A DNA stretch of 64,000 nt from Actinacidiphila paucisporea (GTDB lineage Bacteria > Actinomycetota > Actinomycetes > Streptomycetales > Streptomycetaceae), in assembly GCF_900142575.1 (NCBI RefSeq), contig NZ_FRBI01000018.1, positions 62,001 through 126,000 on the forward strand, written 5' to 3'. The translations under genes and the position numbers were made by a program. Positions 35,762-44,821 of this stretch are shown in pieces; positions within the stretch are counted from its first letter, which is position 1; every line of letters begins with the position of its first letter. Below the pieces are notes generated by a model that searched no databases, was not told the DNA's origin, and saw only the letters and a list, made by a program, of their open reading frames with translations.

Positions 35762-36397
35762 TCAGTCGGCGATCACCGCGATCTTGCGCAGGTAGTCGCC
35801 CGCGGTGACCCGGCCGAGGACGAAGTCGGCGACGTCGGCGCGGGAGACCGTCGGCACGCCGCGCAGCTCCAGGCGCTCGCCGTGCCGGTAGCGGCCGGTG
35901 CGGGCGCCGTTGGTGAGCATCACCGGGTAGACCAGTGTCCAGTCCAGCGAGCTGCGGCGCAGCAGCTGCTCACCGGCCGCCTTGTCGGCGTAGACCCGCC
36001 CCAGCACGCGGTAGGCCAGCCGCGGCAGGGCGGGCACCTGCGCCATGGTGTCGCCGACGCCGAGGCCCGACAGCCACACCAGCCTGCCGACCTCCGCCTC
36101 TTCCATGGCGCGGACGATCCGCGGGGTCGCCTGTGCCATCACGGTGGGCGAGCGCAGGCCCTGCAGGTTGCGCTCGGTGCCCAGCGCGCTGACGACCGCG
36201 TCGGCGCCGGACACGGCCGCTGTCACCGCGGCCTGATCGGATGTCACCTGCCCGACCGCGATCCGCAGGCCGTCCCTGGCGGGCGGCGCCTTGGCCGGAT
36301 CGCGCACGAAGGCCGTCACCTCGTGGCCCGCGGCCAGCGCCTGCGCGACGACCTGGCGTCCGGTGGCGCCGGTGCTGCCGAAGACCGCGATCCGCAT
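35762..36397 (-). CDS. NAD(P)H-binding oxidoreductase (NmrA/SDR-a5-like)
   Basis: 211 residues. It has a G-S-T-G-A-T-G-R nucleotide-binding loop at residues 7-14, FVRDPAKAP, GADAVVSALG, VWLSGLGVGD and a C-terminal VSRADVADFVLGRV, the standard layout of YwnB/BVR-B-like NAD(P)H-binding proteins. AGGAGGG lies five bases before the ATG. It is similar in size to the neighbour at 34999-35676 but clearly of another subfamily. Divergent from a secreted hydrolase. Confidence 0.88.
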   Translation of the reverse strand: MRIAVFGSTGATGRQVVAQALAAGHEVTAFVRDPAKAPPARDGLRIAVGQVTSDQAAVTAAVSGADAVVSALGTERNLQGLRSPTVMAQATPRIVRAMEEAEVGRLVWLSGLGVGDTMAQVPALPRLAYRVLGRVYADKAAGEQLLRRSSLDWTLVYPVMLTNGARTGRYRHGERLELRGVPTVSRADVADFVLGRVTAGDYLRKIAVIAD

Positions 36398-36559
36398 GGT
36401 GTCCCTCCTGGTGCGTGCCGCTCGCCGCGGCGCGGCCTGCCGCGCGCGCGGCAGTCGGGTTTCCCCCCGGGCGACCGACCGGCCAGCCGGATGGGGAAGG
36501 CGGCGCCCGGCGGCCAGGATGAAGCGGTCGTCACCTTCGCACGGACCACAGGAGCCACC

Positions 36560-37810
36560 TTGCAGACACGCCGCGCCGCCGTCCTGTCGGCAGCCGTCGC
36601 AGCCCTGTCCGCCGTCCCGCTGCCGGCCGTCGCCTCGTCGCCCGCCCCGCCGCGCCCGCGCGGCCTCGGCCGGCTGCGGCTGCCGCCCCCGAGCGGTCCG
36701 TACGCGGTGGGCACCGTCGCGTTGCGGCTGGTCGACACCGTACGCCCCGATCCGTGGGTGCCGCAGCCCTACCGCGAGTTGATGGTGAGCCTGCGCTACC
36801 CGGCCCAGGGCGTCCGCCCCGGTCCAGGCGCCCCGCAGATGCTGCCGGGGGAGGCGGCCGGCTTCGCCGAACTGGCCGGCTACACCGGGGTGCCCGCCGC
36901 CCGGGTGGACTGGGCGGCCACCCGTACCCACGCGCACCAGGGTGCGCCCGCGGCCGCGGGACCCTTCCCGCTGGTGCTCTACTCGCCCGGCGCCGGCGAT
37001 CCGCGCTCGCTGAACAGCACCTTGTGCGACGACCTCGCCTCACGCGGCTACGCGGTCCTGACGGTCGACCACACCTATGACGCGGCCGCCGTGGAATTCC
37101 CCGGCGGCCGCGTCGAGTCCACCGTGCTGCCCGCCGAGCTGGCGAAGGTCGTACCCGATCCCGAGCACCCCGACCCGGCACGGGTGGCGCCGCTGCTGCG
37201 CAAGGTCCTTGACGTGAGGGTCGCCGACATCGGCTTCGTCCTCGACCGCCTGCCCGACGCGCTGCCCCGGCCGCTGCGCGGCCTGCCCGACTTCGCGCGG
37301 GTCGGGATGTTCGGCCAGTCGGCGGGCGGTTTCACCGCGCTTCAGGCGATGTACGGCGACCCGCGGATCGCGGCCGGTGCGAACTTCGACGGCGTCACCG
37401 CCTACGTCGAGGACGACGCCGACCGCGGCTACCTCCCGCCGGTGGCCGCCGGCGGCCTCGACCGCCCGTTCCTGCTGGTCGGCAAGGACGGCAACACCCG
37501 TCGTACGGTGCCCTCCTGGGATGCGCTGTGGCGTCACAGCCGCGGCTGGCACCGCGGTCTGAGCCTGGCCGGGTCCGAGCACGCGACCTTCACTGACGCC
37601 GAGACGCTGATCCCGCAGATCGCCCGCCGCCTGCACCTTCCCGCCGGCACCGTGCCGGCGAACCTCGGCGCCCTCGACCCCGGGCGCGCGGTCCGCGCCC
37701 AGCGCGCCTACCTGGTGGCCTTCTTCGACCGCTGGCTGCGCGACCGCGACGACCACGGCCTGCTCGACGGCCCGTCCCCGTGCCACCGGGAGGTGCGCTT
37801 CTTCTCCTGA
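36560..37810 (+). CDS. Secreted alpha/beta hydrolase (PAF-acetylhydrolase/lipase-like), TTG start
   Basis: 416 residues. The N-terminus (LQTRRAAVLSAAVAALSAVPLPAVASS) is an export signal with an R-R pair, possibly Tat-dependent. The alpha/beta hydrolase core has FPLVLYSPGAGD (oxyanion strand), G-Q-S-A-G-G (nucleophile Ser about residue 254), an Asp around VGKDGN, and GSEHATFTD with a candidate catalytic His. The overall design resembles platelet-activating-factor acetylhydrolase or polyester-type lipases. The TTG at 36560 was chosen because AGGAG stands five bases upstream and no ATG/GTG fits the signal peptide. Confidence 0.85.
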   Translation: MQTRRAAVLSAAVAALSAVPLPAVASSPAPPRPRGLGRLRLPPPSGPYAVGTVALRLVDTVRPDPWVPQPYRELMVSLRYPAQGVRPGPGAPQMLPGEAAGFAELAGYTGVPAARVDWAATRTHAHQGAPAAAGPFPLVLYSPGAGDPRSLNSTLCDDLASRGYAVLTVDHTYDAAAVEFPGGRVESTVLPAELAKVVPDPEHPDPARVAPLLRKVLDVRVADIGFVLDRLPDALPRPLRGLPDFARVGMFGQSAGGFTALQAMYGDPRIAAGANFDGVTAYVEDDADRGYLPPVAAGGLDRPFLLVGKDGNTRRTVPSWDALWRHSRGWHRGLSLAGSEHATFTDAETLIPQIARRLHLPAGTVPANLGALDPGRAVRAQRAYLVAFFDRWLRDRDDHGLLDGPSPCHREVRFFS

Positions 37811-37862
37811 CCGGAACCTCGTACGGCCCGGACGCGCGGCGCTCTCGCGACCGCGACACCGT

Positions 37863-37895
37863 CCGTCCCGGTGCCGGTTGCCGGTGCCGGGACGG
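37863..37895. terminator. Bidirectional terminator hairpin
   Basis: A 15-base stem (37863-37877 with 37881-37895, two G-U pairs) with a TTG loop lies between the convergent hydrolase (stop 37810) and MarR genes (stop 37902). Confidence 0.8.
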
Positions 37896-37901
37896 TGCGG
37901 C

Positions 37902-38366
37902 TCAGGCCGGGACCGGGCCGCGGATCTGCTCGACGGCGGTGACCAGCGGCGCCAGGTGCGGGTCGCCGGCTGCCTGGTCCAGGGCCTCGCGCAGGGCCGC
38001 GTTGTTGGTCGGGCGGGCCGCGGCGAGCAGGTCGGCGCCCGCGGGGGTGACGTCGGTGTAGATGCCGCGGCGGTCGGTCGGGCAGAGATAGCGGGCCAGC
38101 AGGCCGCGTTCCTCCAGGCGGGTGACCAGGCGGGTGGTCGCGGACTGGCTGAGGACCACGGCGTCGGCGACCTGCTTCATCTGCAGGCGCCCGCCGACGC
38201 CGTCGTGCTGCCTGCTGAGCACGTCGAGCAGCGAGAACTCGCGGACGCTCAGCCCGTGGCCGCCCTGCAGCGCCCGCTCGATGTGCGCCTCGATGCGGCC
38301 GTGCAGCAGGGACAGCGCGCACCAGCCGTCGGCGAGTGCGGTCAGTGCCGGATCGGTGGCGGTCAT
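37902..38366 (-). CDS. MarR-family transcriptional regulator
   Basis: 154 residues. The winged helix comprises LSVREFSLLDVLSRQ, MKQVADAVVLSQSATTRLVTRLEERGLLAR (recognition helix around SQSATTRLV) and the wing P-T-D-R-R-G-I-Y-T-D-V-T-P-A-G. GGAGGACCG precedes the ATG. It is divergent from an MFS exporter, and the 155-base gap between them contains TGCAATTA repeats, so repression of the exporter relieved by a small phenolic or drug ligand is the expected role. Confidence 0.92.
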   Translation of the reverse strand: MTATDPALTALADGWCALSLLHGRIEAHIERALQGGHGLSVREFSLLDVLSRQHDGVGGRLQMKQVADAVVLSQSATTRLVTRLEERGLLARYLCPTDRRGIYTDVTPAGADLLAAARPTNNAALREALDQAAGDPHLAPLVTAVEQIRGPVPA

Positions 38367-38445
38367 CGGTCCTCCAGGCCCTCGGCGGGCGGTCCCGCGC
38401 CCGGCCCCGGTGCCGTTTTGGGCGCATGCACCACTCTAACGCGCT

Positions 38446-38487
38446 TGCAATTAACCCGCGTATGCAATTATTGTCCACGCTTGTAAG
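38446..38487. promoter_or_regulatory. Candidate MarR operator with 17-bp-spaced repeats
   Basis: TGCAATTA occurs at 38446-38453 and 38463-38470, and the related CTTGTAAG at 38480-38487, each 17 bases after the previous one. CGCTTGCAA and CGCTTGTAA contexts recur. This AT-rich island in otherwise ~73% GC sequence lies between the divergent MarR and exporter genes. Confidence 0.6.
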
Positions 38488-38521
38488 ACGCTCCTGCACT
38501 CACTCGGGAAGGGTGCCCCTC

Positions 38522-39775
38522 ATGCCTCTCGCGCTGCTGGCCCTGGCCATCGGGGCCTTCGGGATCGGCACCACGGAATTCGTCATCATCGGGCTGCTGC
38601 CCCAGGTCGCCGGCGACTTCGGCGTCTCGGTGCCGACCGCGGGGCTGCTGGTCACCGGCTACGCGCTCGGCGTGGTCGCCGGCGCCCCGCTGATGACCGC
38701 GCTGGGCACCAAGGTGACCCGCAAGCGGATGCTGATGCTGCTGATGGGCCTCTTCGTGGTCGGCAACCTCATATCGGCCGCTGCCCCGGTCTTCGCCGTC
38801 ATGCTGATCGGCCGGGTGGTCACCTCGCTCGCGCACGGCGCCTTCTTCGGCATCGGCTCGGTCGTCGCCGCCGAGGTGGTGCCGCCGGCCAAGCGGGCCG
38901 GCGCCATCGCCACGATGTTCACCGGACTGACCGTCGCCAACGTCGTCGGCGTGCCGCTGGGCACCCTCGTCGGGCAGGGCGCCGGCTGGCGGATCACCTT
39001 CGTCCTCGTCGCCGCGCTCGGCGTACTCGGGCTGCTCGGCGTCGCCCGCCTGGTGCCCGACCTGCCCCGCCCTCCGGGCGTCAGCCTGCGCCACGAACTC
39101 GCGGTCCTGCGCAACGTCCAGGTGCTGCTCGCGATGGGCATGACCGTGCTCGGCTTCGGCGGGGTCTTCGCGGCCGTCACCTACCTGGTGCCGATGATGA
39201 CCGACGTCACCGGATACGCCGACGGCTCGGTGACCTGGCTGCTGGTGCTGCTCGGGCTGGGCATGGTGGTGGGCAACCTGGTCGGCGGCCGGCTCGCCGA
39301 CCGCCGGCTGATGCCCATGCTGATGACCGCGCTCGGCGGCCTCGCGGTGGTGCTCGCGCTCTTCACGGTGACCGCGCACCACAAGGCCGCGGCCGCGGCC
39401 ACCGTCTTCGCGATCGGCGCCCTCGGCTTCGCGACCACGCCACCGCTGCAGAAGCGGGTGCTCGACCAGGCCGCGGGCGCCCCGACCCTCGCCTCGGCGC
39501 TCAACATCGGCGCCTTCAATCTCGGCAACGCGCTCGCGGCCTGGATCGGCGGCCTGGTCATCTCGGCCGGCCACGCCTACACCGCGGCGAACTGGGTCGG
39601 CGTGGCCCTGGCCGGCGGGGCGCTGCTGCTCGCCGTGCTGTCGATGTCGCTGGAGCGCGGCGGCGCCCGCCGCCGCGGCCGCCTCGTCGCCCGCTCCGCC
39701 GCCGGTGGACCCGGTGCGGAGGACGGCGGCAGCACGGCGGGCGCCGCCGGCGCCGGGCTCAGCTCCCGGAACTGA
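38522..39775 (+). CDS. MFS exporter of the DHA1/AraJ type
   Basis: 417 residues with 12 helices. GTTEFVIIGLLPQVAGDFGVSVPTAGLLVTGYALGV is the AraJ/Cmx-type helix-1/2 signature. A motif A-like segment is GTKVTRKRMLML, then SLAHGAFFGIGSVVAAEV and GLTVANVVGVPLGTLVGQ (motif C). Members export arabinose-like sugars, chloramphenicol or purines. Divergent MarR control favours drug efflux. The ATG at 38522 is preceded by GGGAAGGG. Its last 17 bases overlap the convergent gene at 39759-40280. Confidence 0.92.
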   Translation: MPLALLALAIGAFGIGTTEFVIIGLLPQVAGDFGVSVPTAGLLVTGYALGVVAGAPLMTALGTKVTRKRMLMLLMGLFVVGNLISAAAPVFAVMLIGRVVTSLAHGAFFGIGSVVAAEVVPPAKRAGAIATMFTGLTVANVVGVPLGTLVGQGAGWRITFVLVAALGVLGLLGVARLVPDLPRPPGVSLRHELAVLRNVQVLLAMGMTVLGFGGVFAAVTYLVPMMTDVTGYADGSVTWLLVLLGLGMVVGNLVGGRLADRRLMPMLMTALGGLAVVLALFTVTAHHKAAAAATVFAIGALGFATTPPLQKRVLDQAAGAPTLASALNIGAFNLGNALAAWIGGLVISAGHAYTAANWVGVALAGGALLLAVLSMSLERGGARRRGRLVARSAAGGPGAEDGGSTAGAAGAGLSSRN

Positions 39776-40280
39776 CGCCGATGCTGACGTAGCTGACGCC
39801 GACGGTGGCGGTCTGCGCGCCGGGGCTGGTCGGCGCGGGGACGAAGGAGACCGTGCCGGTGCCGAAGCAGGGCAGGTTCAGCGTCGCCGGGATGGCCGCG
39901 CCGATCCCGTACGCCTTGATGTCGGTGACGGGCGTGACCGAGGTGGCGTTACCGAAGCCGACCAGGTCGTGCGTGGCGGACGCGCCGGTGTAGCCGACGG
40001 TGGCCTGGGCCGGCGCGGTGCCCGCGATGAGCTGCACGGACACGGTCTGGCCGGTGAGCGGGTGCCCGGTCGAGGTGGGGGTGACGGGACCGAAGCAGGC
40101 GACCTTGATCACCGCGCCGATCGTCACGCCGTTGACCTGCCCGACGAAGGTCTGGCCGGGGCCGATCGGTACCGGTGAGAGCGGGGCGGCGCCGGCCGAC
40201 GCCATGCCGGCCGTACCGCCGAGTGCGGCGAGGGCCGCGACCGTGCCCAGGGAACGTAACCGAGAGTGCCGCTTGCGCAT
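39759..40280 (-). CDS. Secreted protein of unknown function
   Basis: 173 residues. A signal peptide (RLRSLGTVAALAALGGTAGMASAGA) is followed by an all-beta, Gly/Thr/Val-rich body with two well separated Cys residues (KVACFGP and NLPCFGTG) that could form a disulfide. The segments GPGQTFVGQVNGV, GQTVSVQLIAG and ATVGYTGASATHDL suggest an Ig-like sandwich of a kind common among streptomycete secreted proteins. No enzyme motif is present. The 3' end overlaps the convergent exporter gene by 17 bases. Confidence 0.8.
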   Translation of the reverse strand: MRKRHSRLRSLGTVAALAALGGTAGMASAGAAPLSPVPIGPGQTFVGQVNGVTIGAVIKVACFGPVTPTSTGHPLTGQTVSVQLIAGTAPAQATVGYTGASATHDLVGFGNATSVTPVTDIKAYGIGAAIPATLNLPCFGTGTVSFVPAPTSPGAQTATVGVSYVSIGVSSGS

Positions 40281-40303
40281 GTCTACCTCCGGATGCGGGG
40301 GGA

Positions 40304-40325
40304 CCGGGGCCGTTCGCGGCCCCGG
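40304..40325. repeat. Perfect GC hairpin with TTCG loop
   Basis: CCGGGGCCG and CGGCCCCGG flank a TTCG tetraloop in the gap between the divergent secreted-protein and NDH-2 genes. It would be very stable as RNA in either transcript leader. Its role is unknown. Confidence 0.5.
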
Positions 40326-40506
40326 GGAAGCGAGGGCGAACCGTGCGGGAGCACCAGCATGTTAGCGAGCCGCCGGGCAAACCGACCCCGGCCGTACCAC
40401 CCCGCTGGCGGGGCGGGGGAGGGCGCGGTAGGACAGGAGGTGCGAAGCCGCCGCAGGCGGGCAGACGTCACCCCGACCGACGGTGGCCCCAGAAGGGACG
40501 GACAGC

Positions 40507-41871
40507 GTGGCACGACCGAAGATCCTCGTGGTGGGCGCGGGATTCGCCGGGGTGGGGTGCGTGCGCCGGCTCGAGCGCAGCCTCGGCCACGACGAGGCGG
40601 ACATCTGCCTGGTGACCCCGTTCTCCTACCAGCTCTACCTGCCGCTGCTGCCGCAGGTGGCCTCCGGCATCCTGACGCCGCAGTCGATCGCGGTGTCGCT
40701 GCGCCGCAGCAAGAAGTACCGCACCCGGATCGTCCCCGGCGGCGCGATCGGCGTGGACACCAAGGCCAAGGTCTGCGTGGTGCGCACGATAACGGACGAG
40801 ATCGTCAACGAGTCCTACGACCACATCGTGCTCGCCCCCGGCAGCGTCACCCGCACCTTCGACATCCCCGGCCTGGTCGACAACGCGCGCGGGATGAAGA
40901 CCCTCGCCGAGGCCGCCTACGTCCGCGACCACGTGATCTCGCAGCTCGACCTCGCCGACGCCTCGCACGACGAGGCCGAGCGGGCCTCCCGGCTGCAGTT
41001 CGTGGTCGTCGGCGGCGGCTACGCGGGCACCGAAACCGCGGCCTGCCTGCAACGGCTGACCGCCGAGGCGGTGCACCGCTACCCGCGGCTCGACCCGAAG
41101 CTGATCAAGTGGCACCTCATCGACATCGCGCCCCGGCTGATGCCGGAGCTGGGCGAGAAGCTGGGTACGAGCGCGCAGAAGATCCTCACCGACCGCGGAG
41201 TGGAGATCTCGCTGGGTGTCTCCATCGCCAAGGCCGGCCCCGAGGAGGTCACCTTCACCGACGGCCGGGCGGTGCCCTGCCGCACCCTGATCTGGACCGC
41301 GGGGGTCGTCGCGAGCCCGCTGATCGCGACCCTCGGCGCGGAGACCGTACGCGGCCGGCTCGCCGTCACCCCGGAGATGACGCTGCCCGGCGCCGACGGG
41401 GTCTACGCGCTCGGCGACGCCGCGGCCGTACCGGACCTGGCCAAGGGCGAGGAGGGCGCCGTCTGCCCGCCCACCGCGCAGCACGCGATGCGGCAGGGCG
41501 CCGTGGTCGCGGACAACGTCATCGCCGCGATCAGGAACCAGCCCATGCGGCCGTACCGGCACAAGGACCTCGGCCTGGTGGTCGACCTCGGGGGCCGGGA
41601 CGCGGTCTCCAAGCCGCTGGGCATCGAGCTGCGCGGCCTGCCCGCGCAGGCCGTCGCCCGCGGCTACCACTGGTCGGCGCTGCGCACCAACGTCGCCAAG
41701 ACCCGGGTGATGACCAACTGGCTGCTCAACGCGGTGGCCGGCTTCGACTACGTCCGCACCGGCTTCCAGTCCCGCCAGCCCGCCACCCTGCGGGACTTCG
41801 AGTACACCGACGCGTACCTGTCGCCGGAGGAGCTGCGCGAGCAGGTCGCGGACGCGATGCCGCGCGCCTGA
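40507..41871 (+). CDS. ndh: Type II NADH dehydrogenase (NDH-2-like FAD oxidoreductase)
   Basis: 454 residues. It has two Rossmann folds: V-V-G-A-G-F-A-G-V-G (FAD, about residues 8-17) and VVVGGGYAGTETAACL (NADH, about 163-178). The quinone-site region LVTPFSYQLYLPLLPQVASG, ALGDAAAVPDL (second FAD motif) and CPPTAQHAMRQG are typical of NDH-2. It would pass electrons from NADH to menaquinone without pumping protons; the C-terminal ~60 residues should form the membrane-associating helices. The GTG at 40507 has AGAAGGGA upstream. Confidence 0.88.
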   Translation: MARPKILVVGAGFAGVGCVRRLERSLGHDEADICLVTPFSYQLYLPLLPQVASGILTPQSIAVSLRRSKKYRTRIVPGGAIGVDTKAKVCVVRTITDEIVNESYDHIVLAPGSVTRTFDIPGLVDNARGMKTLAEAAYVRDHVISQLDLADASHDEAERASRLQFVVVGGGYAGTETAACLQRLTAEAVHRYPRLDPKLIKWHLIDIAPRLMPELGEKLGTSAQKILTDRGVEISLGVSIAKAGPEEVTFTDGRAVPCRTLIWTAGVVASPLIATLGAETVRGRLAVTPEMTLPGADGVYALGDAAAVPDLAKGEEGAVCPPTAQHAMRQGAVVADNVIAAIRNQPMRPYRHKDLGLVVDLGGRDAVSKPLGIELRGLPAQAVARGYHWSALRTNVAKTRVMTNWLLNAVAGFDYVRTGFQSRQPATLRDFEYTDAYLSPEELREQVADAMPRA

Positions 41872-41932
41872 CGGCGTAAGGCCGCGGTGCCCGGGGGCGC
41901 CCGCCGTCCGGGAAGCCGGGCGCCGGGCGCCC

Positions 41933-43882
41933 TCAGTCCGCGAAACCGGACAGCGGATCGGAACCGGCCGGCTCCTCGTGGGTCGGCTCCTCGTCCTCCC
42001 ACAGCGAGAACCACACCGTCTTGCCCTCCGATTCCGGCCGGACGCTCCACTGGCCCGACAGGATGTCGAGCAGCATCAGGCCGCGGCCCGAGGACGCCAT
42101 CTCGCCCGGCGTCCGCTGGTGCGGCAGCTCGTCGCCGCCGTCGGAGACCTCCACCCGCAGCACGCGCCGCCCCGGCTCGCCGGTCACCGACGCGCTGAGC
42201 GCCGCCGACTGGTCGGTGTGCACCAGGACGTTGCCGACCAGCTCCGAGGTCAGCAGCACCGCGGTGTCCACCTGGTCGGGCTGCGCCCAGTCGTGCAGCA
42301 GCGCCTGCAGCTCGGCCCGCGCCTCCGCCAGGCCCTCGGCCTGGTCCTGGTCGATGGTCAGCACCAGCCGGCGCTCGGGCACCGCCCGATGGTGCACCCC
42401 GGCATCGCGGCGCAGCAGCAGCAGCGCGATGTCGTCCTCGTTGCGCGGCGCCAGGTCCGCGCGTACGCCCGCCGCGTCCGGCTCGCGCCGCCCGACCTCC
42501 TCGTCCGCCGCCTGCCCGGCCTGTTGGACGGGGTTGTGGACGGCGTTGATCAGGCGGTCGGCGATGCCTTCCAGGTCCTCGGTCGGGCCGGGGGACAGCG
42601 CGTCCCTGACCCGGATCCAGCCGCTGTACATGTCGTGGCCGCCGGTCTCGATCAGGCCGTCCGTGCACAGCATCAGGATCTCGTCGGGCCGCAGCTCCAG
42701 GTCGGTGACCGGGTAGTCCTCGGCGCCCGGCATCAGGCCGAGCGGCAGGCCGCCTCCGACGTGCTTGAGCATGCAGGTGCCGTCCGGCAGCCGCAGCACC
42801 GGGTGCGGATGGCCGGCCCTGGCGATGTGCAGCATTCCGGTGGCGGGCTCCGCCTCGATGTAGATGCAGGTGGCGAAGCGGTCCTCGTCGACCGCGGCCA
42901 GGAAGCGCGACGACCTGGCCAGCACCGCGTCAGGGCCGTGGCCCTCGGCGGCGTAGGCGTGCACGGCGGTCCGCAGCTGGGCCATCAGCCCGGCCGCGTG
43001 CACGTCGTGGCCCTGCACGTCGCCGATCACCACGGCCAGCCGGCCGTCCGGCAGGTTGATCACGTCGTACCAGTCGCCGCCGACCACCAGACCGCCGCCG
43101 GTCGGCACGTAGCGGGTGGCCACCGTCAGTCCGGGCGCCGCCGGAGCCGTCGCGCCCATGCTGCGCCGCAGCCCCCGGGACAGGGCCAGCTCCGCGCTGC
43201 TGGTCCTGGTCCGCTCCAGCGCCTGGGCGACCAGCCGGGCGGTCAGCACCAGCAGGGCCCGCTCGTCGGCGGTGAAGGCCATCGGCCGGTCGAAGGCCAG
43301 CAGGCACACCGCGCTGATCCGCCCCGAGGTCACCAGCGGCAGGAAGGCCCACGACTGCCGGCCGAACCGGGCGGCGATCGGCCAGGTGGCGGGGTAGCGC
43401 TCGCTGTACTCGTCGGGCGAGGACAGGTAGACCGGCCGTCCCGACTTGACCACCTCGGTGGCCGGGAAGTCGGTCGTCACCGGCATCCGGAAGACCCGCT
43501 GGGCCTCGCTGCTGCGGTATCCGTACTGGCCGAGCACGTTGATGAACTTGTCGGTGACGCCGAAGACCACTATGCCGTCGAGGGCGAAATCCGGGGCGGA
43601 GAGCCTGCTCACCGTCCTGAGGGCGGTGGACAGGGATTCGGCCTCCGCCAGGTCGTGGCCGGCTTCGAGCACCAGCGCGTCGCGCAGCCGCGGCCGCGCG
43701 GGACCGGTACCGGCCCCGGTTGCGGAATCCGCCGCGGGCACGGTGCCGGGTTCGGCCGCCGCCCCGGCGTCGTCCTCGTTCGGCCGCGACCCGAACCGGT
43801 TCATGGCCTCGATCTGCCGCAGTTCCGCTGTGTCGGCCTCCGGCCGCTCGTGCCGCGCCGGGCCTTCGGCTCCCTTGCCCAT
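41933..43882 (-). CDS. SpoIIE-family PP2C phosphatase with GAF-like and HATPase (anti-sigma kinase-like) domains
   Basis: 649 residues. An N-terminal GAF-like domain (about 60-250: DGIVVFGVTDKFINVLG.. SWAFLPLVTSGRISAVCLLAF) precedes a PP2C/SpoIIE phosphatase domain (GGDWYDVINLPDGRLAVVIGDVQGHDVHAAGLMAQLRTA, with D-x-x-D metal ligands; MLCTDGLIE) and a C-terminal RsbW-like HATPase (LTSELVGNVLVHTD, RGLMLLDILSGQW). Such proteins dephosphorylate anti-anti-sigma factors and may also bind them, tuning SigB/SigF-like stress sigma factors in Streptomyces. The ATG at 43882 was chosen for its GAGAGGG Shine-Dalgarno sequence; 43951 or 43924 are alternatives. Confidence 0.9.
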   Translation of the reverse strand: MGKGAEGPARHERPEADTAELRQIEAMNRFGSRPNEDDAGAAAEPGTVPAADSATGAGTGPARPRLRDALVLEAGHDLAEAESLSTALRTVSRLSAPDFALDGIVVFGVTDKFINVLGQYGYRSSEAQRVFRMPVTTDFPATEVVKSGRPVYLSSPDEYSERYPATWPIAARFGRQSWAFLPLVTSGRISAVCLLAFDRPMAFTADERALLVLTARLVAQALERTRTSSAELALSRGLRRSMGATAPAAPGLTVATRYVPTGGGLVVGGDWYDVINLPDGRLAVVIGDVQGHDVHAAGLMAQLRTAVHAYAAEGHGPDAVLARSSRFLAAVDEDRFATCIYIEAEPATGMLHIARAGHPHPVLRLPDGTCMLKHVGGGLPLGLMPGAEDYPVTDLELRPDEILMLCTDGLIETGGHDMYSGWIRVRDALSPGPTEDLEGIADRLINAVHNPVQQAGQAADEEVGRREPDAAGVRADLAPRNEDDIALLLLRRDAGVHHRAVPERRLVLTIDQDQAEGLAEARAELQALLHDWAQPDQVDTAVLLTSELVGNVLVHTDQSAALSASVTGEPGRRVLRVEVSDGGDELPHQRTPGEMASSGRGLMLLDILSGQWSVRPESEGKTVWFSLWEDEEPTHEEPAGSDPLSGFAD

Positions 43883-44010
43883 CCGGCGCCCTCTCGCCAC
43901 GGGGGTGGTCCTGTCGGTACCCATGCTCGGCGACGTCCGTGCCGCCCGCATGCGGAGCGCCCGGGCGCGGCGCCGGGGGGGCGATGTGCTTTCCCCGGTG
44001 GTCGCCTGGC

Positions 44011-44706
44011 ATGCTCGGTGTCGTGGGTGAACGCATCATCGCCGCGTGTGACGGGGCATCGAAGGGCAATCCGGGGCCTGCGGCATGGGCCTGGGTCATC
44101 GCCGACGACCGGGGAGAACCGGTTCGCTGGGAGGCCGGTCCGCTGGGCACCGCGACCAACAACGTCGCGGAACTGACCGCGCTGGAACGGCTGCTGACCG
44201 CGGTCGACGCCGACGTCGCGCTGGAGGTCAGGATGGACTCGCAGTACGCGATGAAGGCCGTCACGACCTGGCTGCCCGGCTGGAAGCGCAAGGGCTGGAA
44301 GACCTCCGCCGGCAAGCCGGTGGCCAACCAGGAGCTGGTCGTACGGATCGACGCGCTGCTGACCGGCCGCTCGGTGGACTTCCGCTACGTGCCCGCCCAT
44401 CAGGTGGACGGCGACCGGCTCAACGACTTCGCGGACCGCGCCGCCAGCCACGCCGCCATCGTCCAGGAGCCCGCCGGCAGCGACCTCGGCTCGCCGCTCC
44501 CGCCGCGTACGCCCGACACCGTTCGCAAGGCCCCCCGCGCGGGGGGCTCCGCCCCCGCCGGGGGACCGGCCGGGGCCGGGAGCGGCGGCGCCGCGCGCAC
44601 CCTCAAGGCCAAATACCCCGGCCGCTGCCGCTGCGGCCGCGCCTATGCCGCGGGCGAGCCGATCACCAAGAACGCCGACGGCTGGGGCCACCCCGACTGC
44701 CGCTGA
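44011..44706 (+). CDS. rnhA: Ribonuclease HI with C-terminal zinc-ribbon-like tail
   Basis: 231 residues. The RNase H fold has all the acidic positions: AACDGASKGNPGP (first Asp), NNVAELTALE (Glu), RMDSQYA (second Asp), and the handle region KRKGWKTSAGKPVANQELV, then FRYVPAHQVDGDRLNDFADRAA. It cleaves RNA in RNA-DNA hybrids. An Ala/Gly/Pro linker leads to a tail of about 35 residues with C-R-C-G, later H and C, a probable small metal-binding module. GTG 44023 is an alternative start; neither start has a clear Shine-Dalgarno sequence. Confidence 0.9.
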   Translation: MLGVVGERIIAACDGASKGNPGPAAWAWVIADDRGEPVRWEAGPLGTATNNVAELTALERLLTAVDADVALEVRMDSQYAMKAVTTWLPGWKRKGWKTSAGKPVANQELVVRIDALLTGRSVDFRYVPAHQVDGDRLNDFADRAASHAAIVQEPAGSDLGSPLPPRTPDTVRKAPRAGGSAPAGGPAGAGSGGAARTLKAKYPGRCRCGRAYAAGEPITKNADGWGHPDCR

Positions 44707-44731
44707 CCTGCCGCGACACGCCGGCACCCGA

Positions 44732-44776
44732 CCGCCGCCCCCGTCACCCGCGCTCCCGCGGTGACGGGGGCGGCGG
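44732..44776 (+). terminator. Strong terminator after rnhA
   Basis: A perfect 17-base stem (44732-44748 with 44760-44776) with an 11-base loop begins 25 bases after the rnhA stop and is followed by TT. Confidence 0.85.
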
Positions 44777-44821
44777 CGTTCCGCGCCGCCCGCGGCCCGC
44801 GAAGGGATCCCGCGCAGGGCA

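Noticed and set aside
40304-40325. TTCG hairpin as a terminator
   Set aside because: It lies between two divergent genes, downstream of neither, so termination is unlikely. Kept only as a hairpin.
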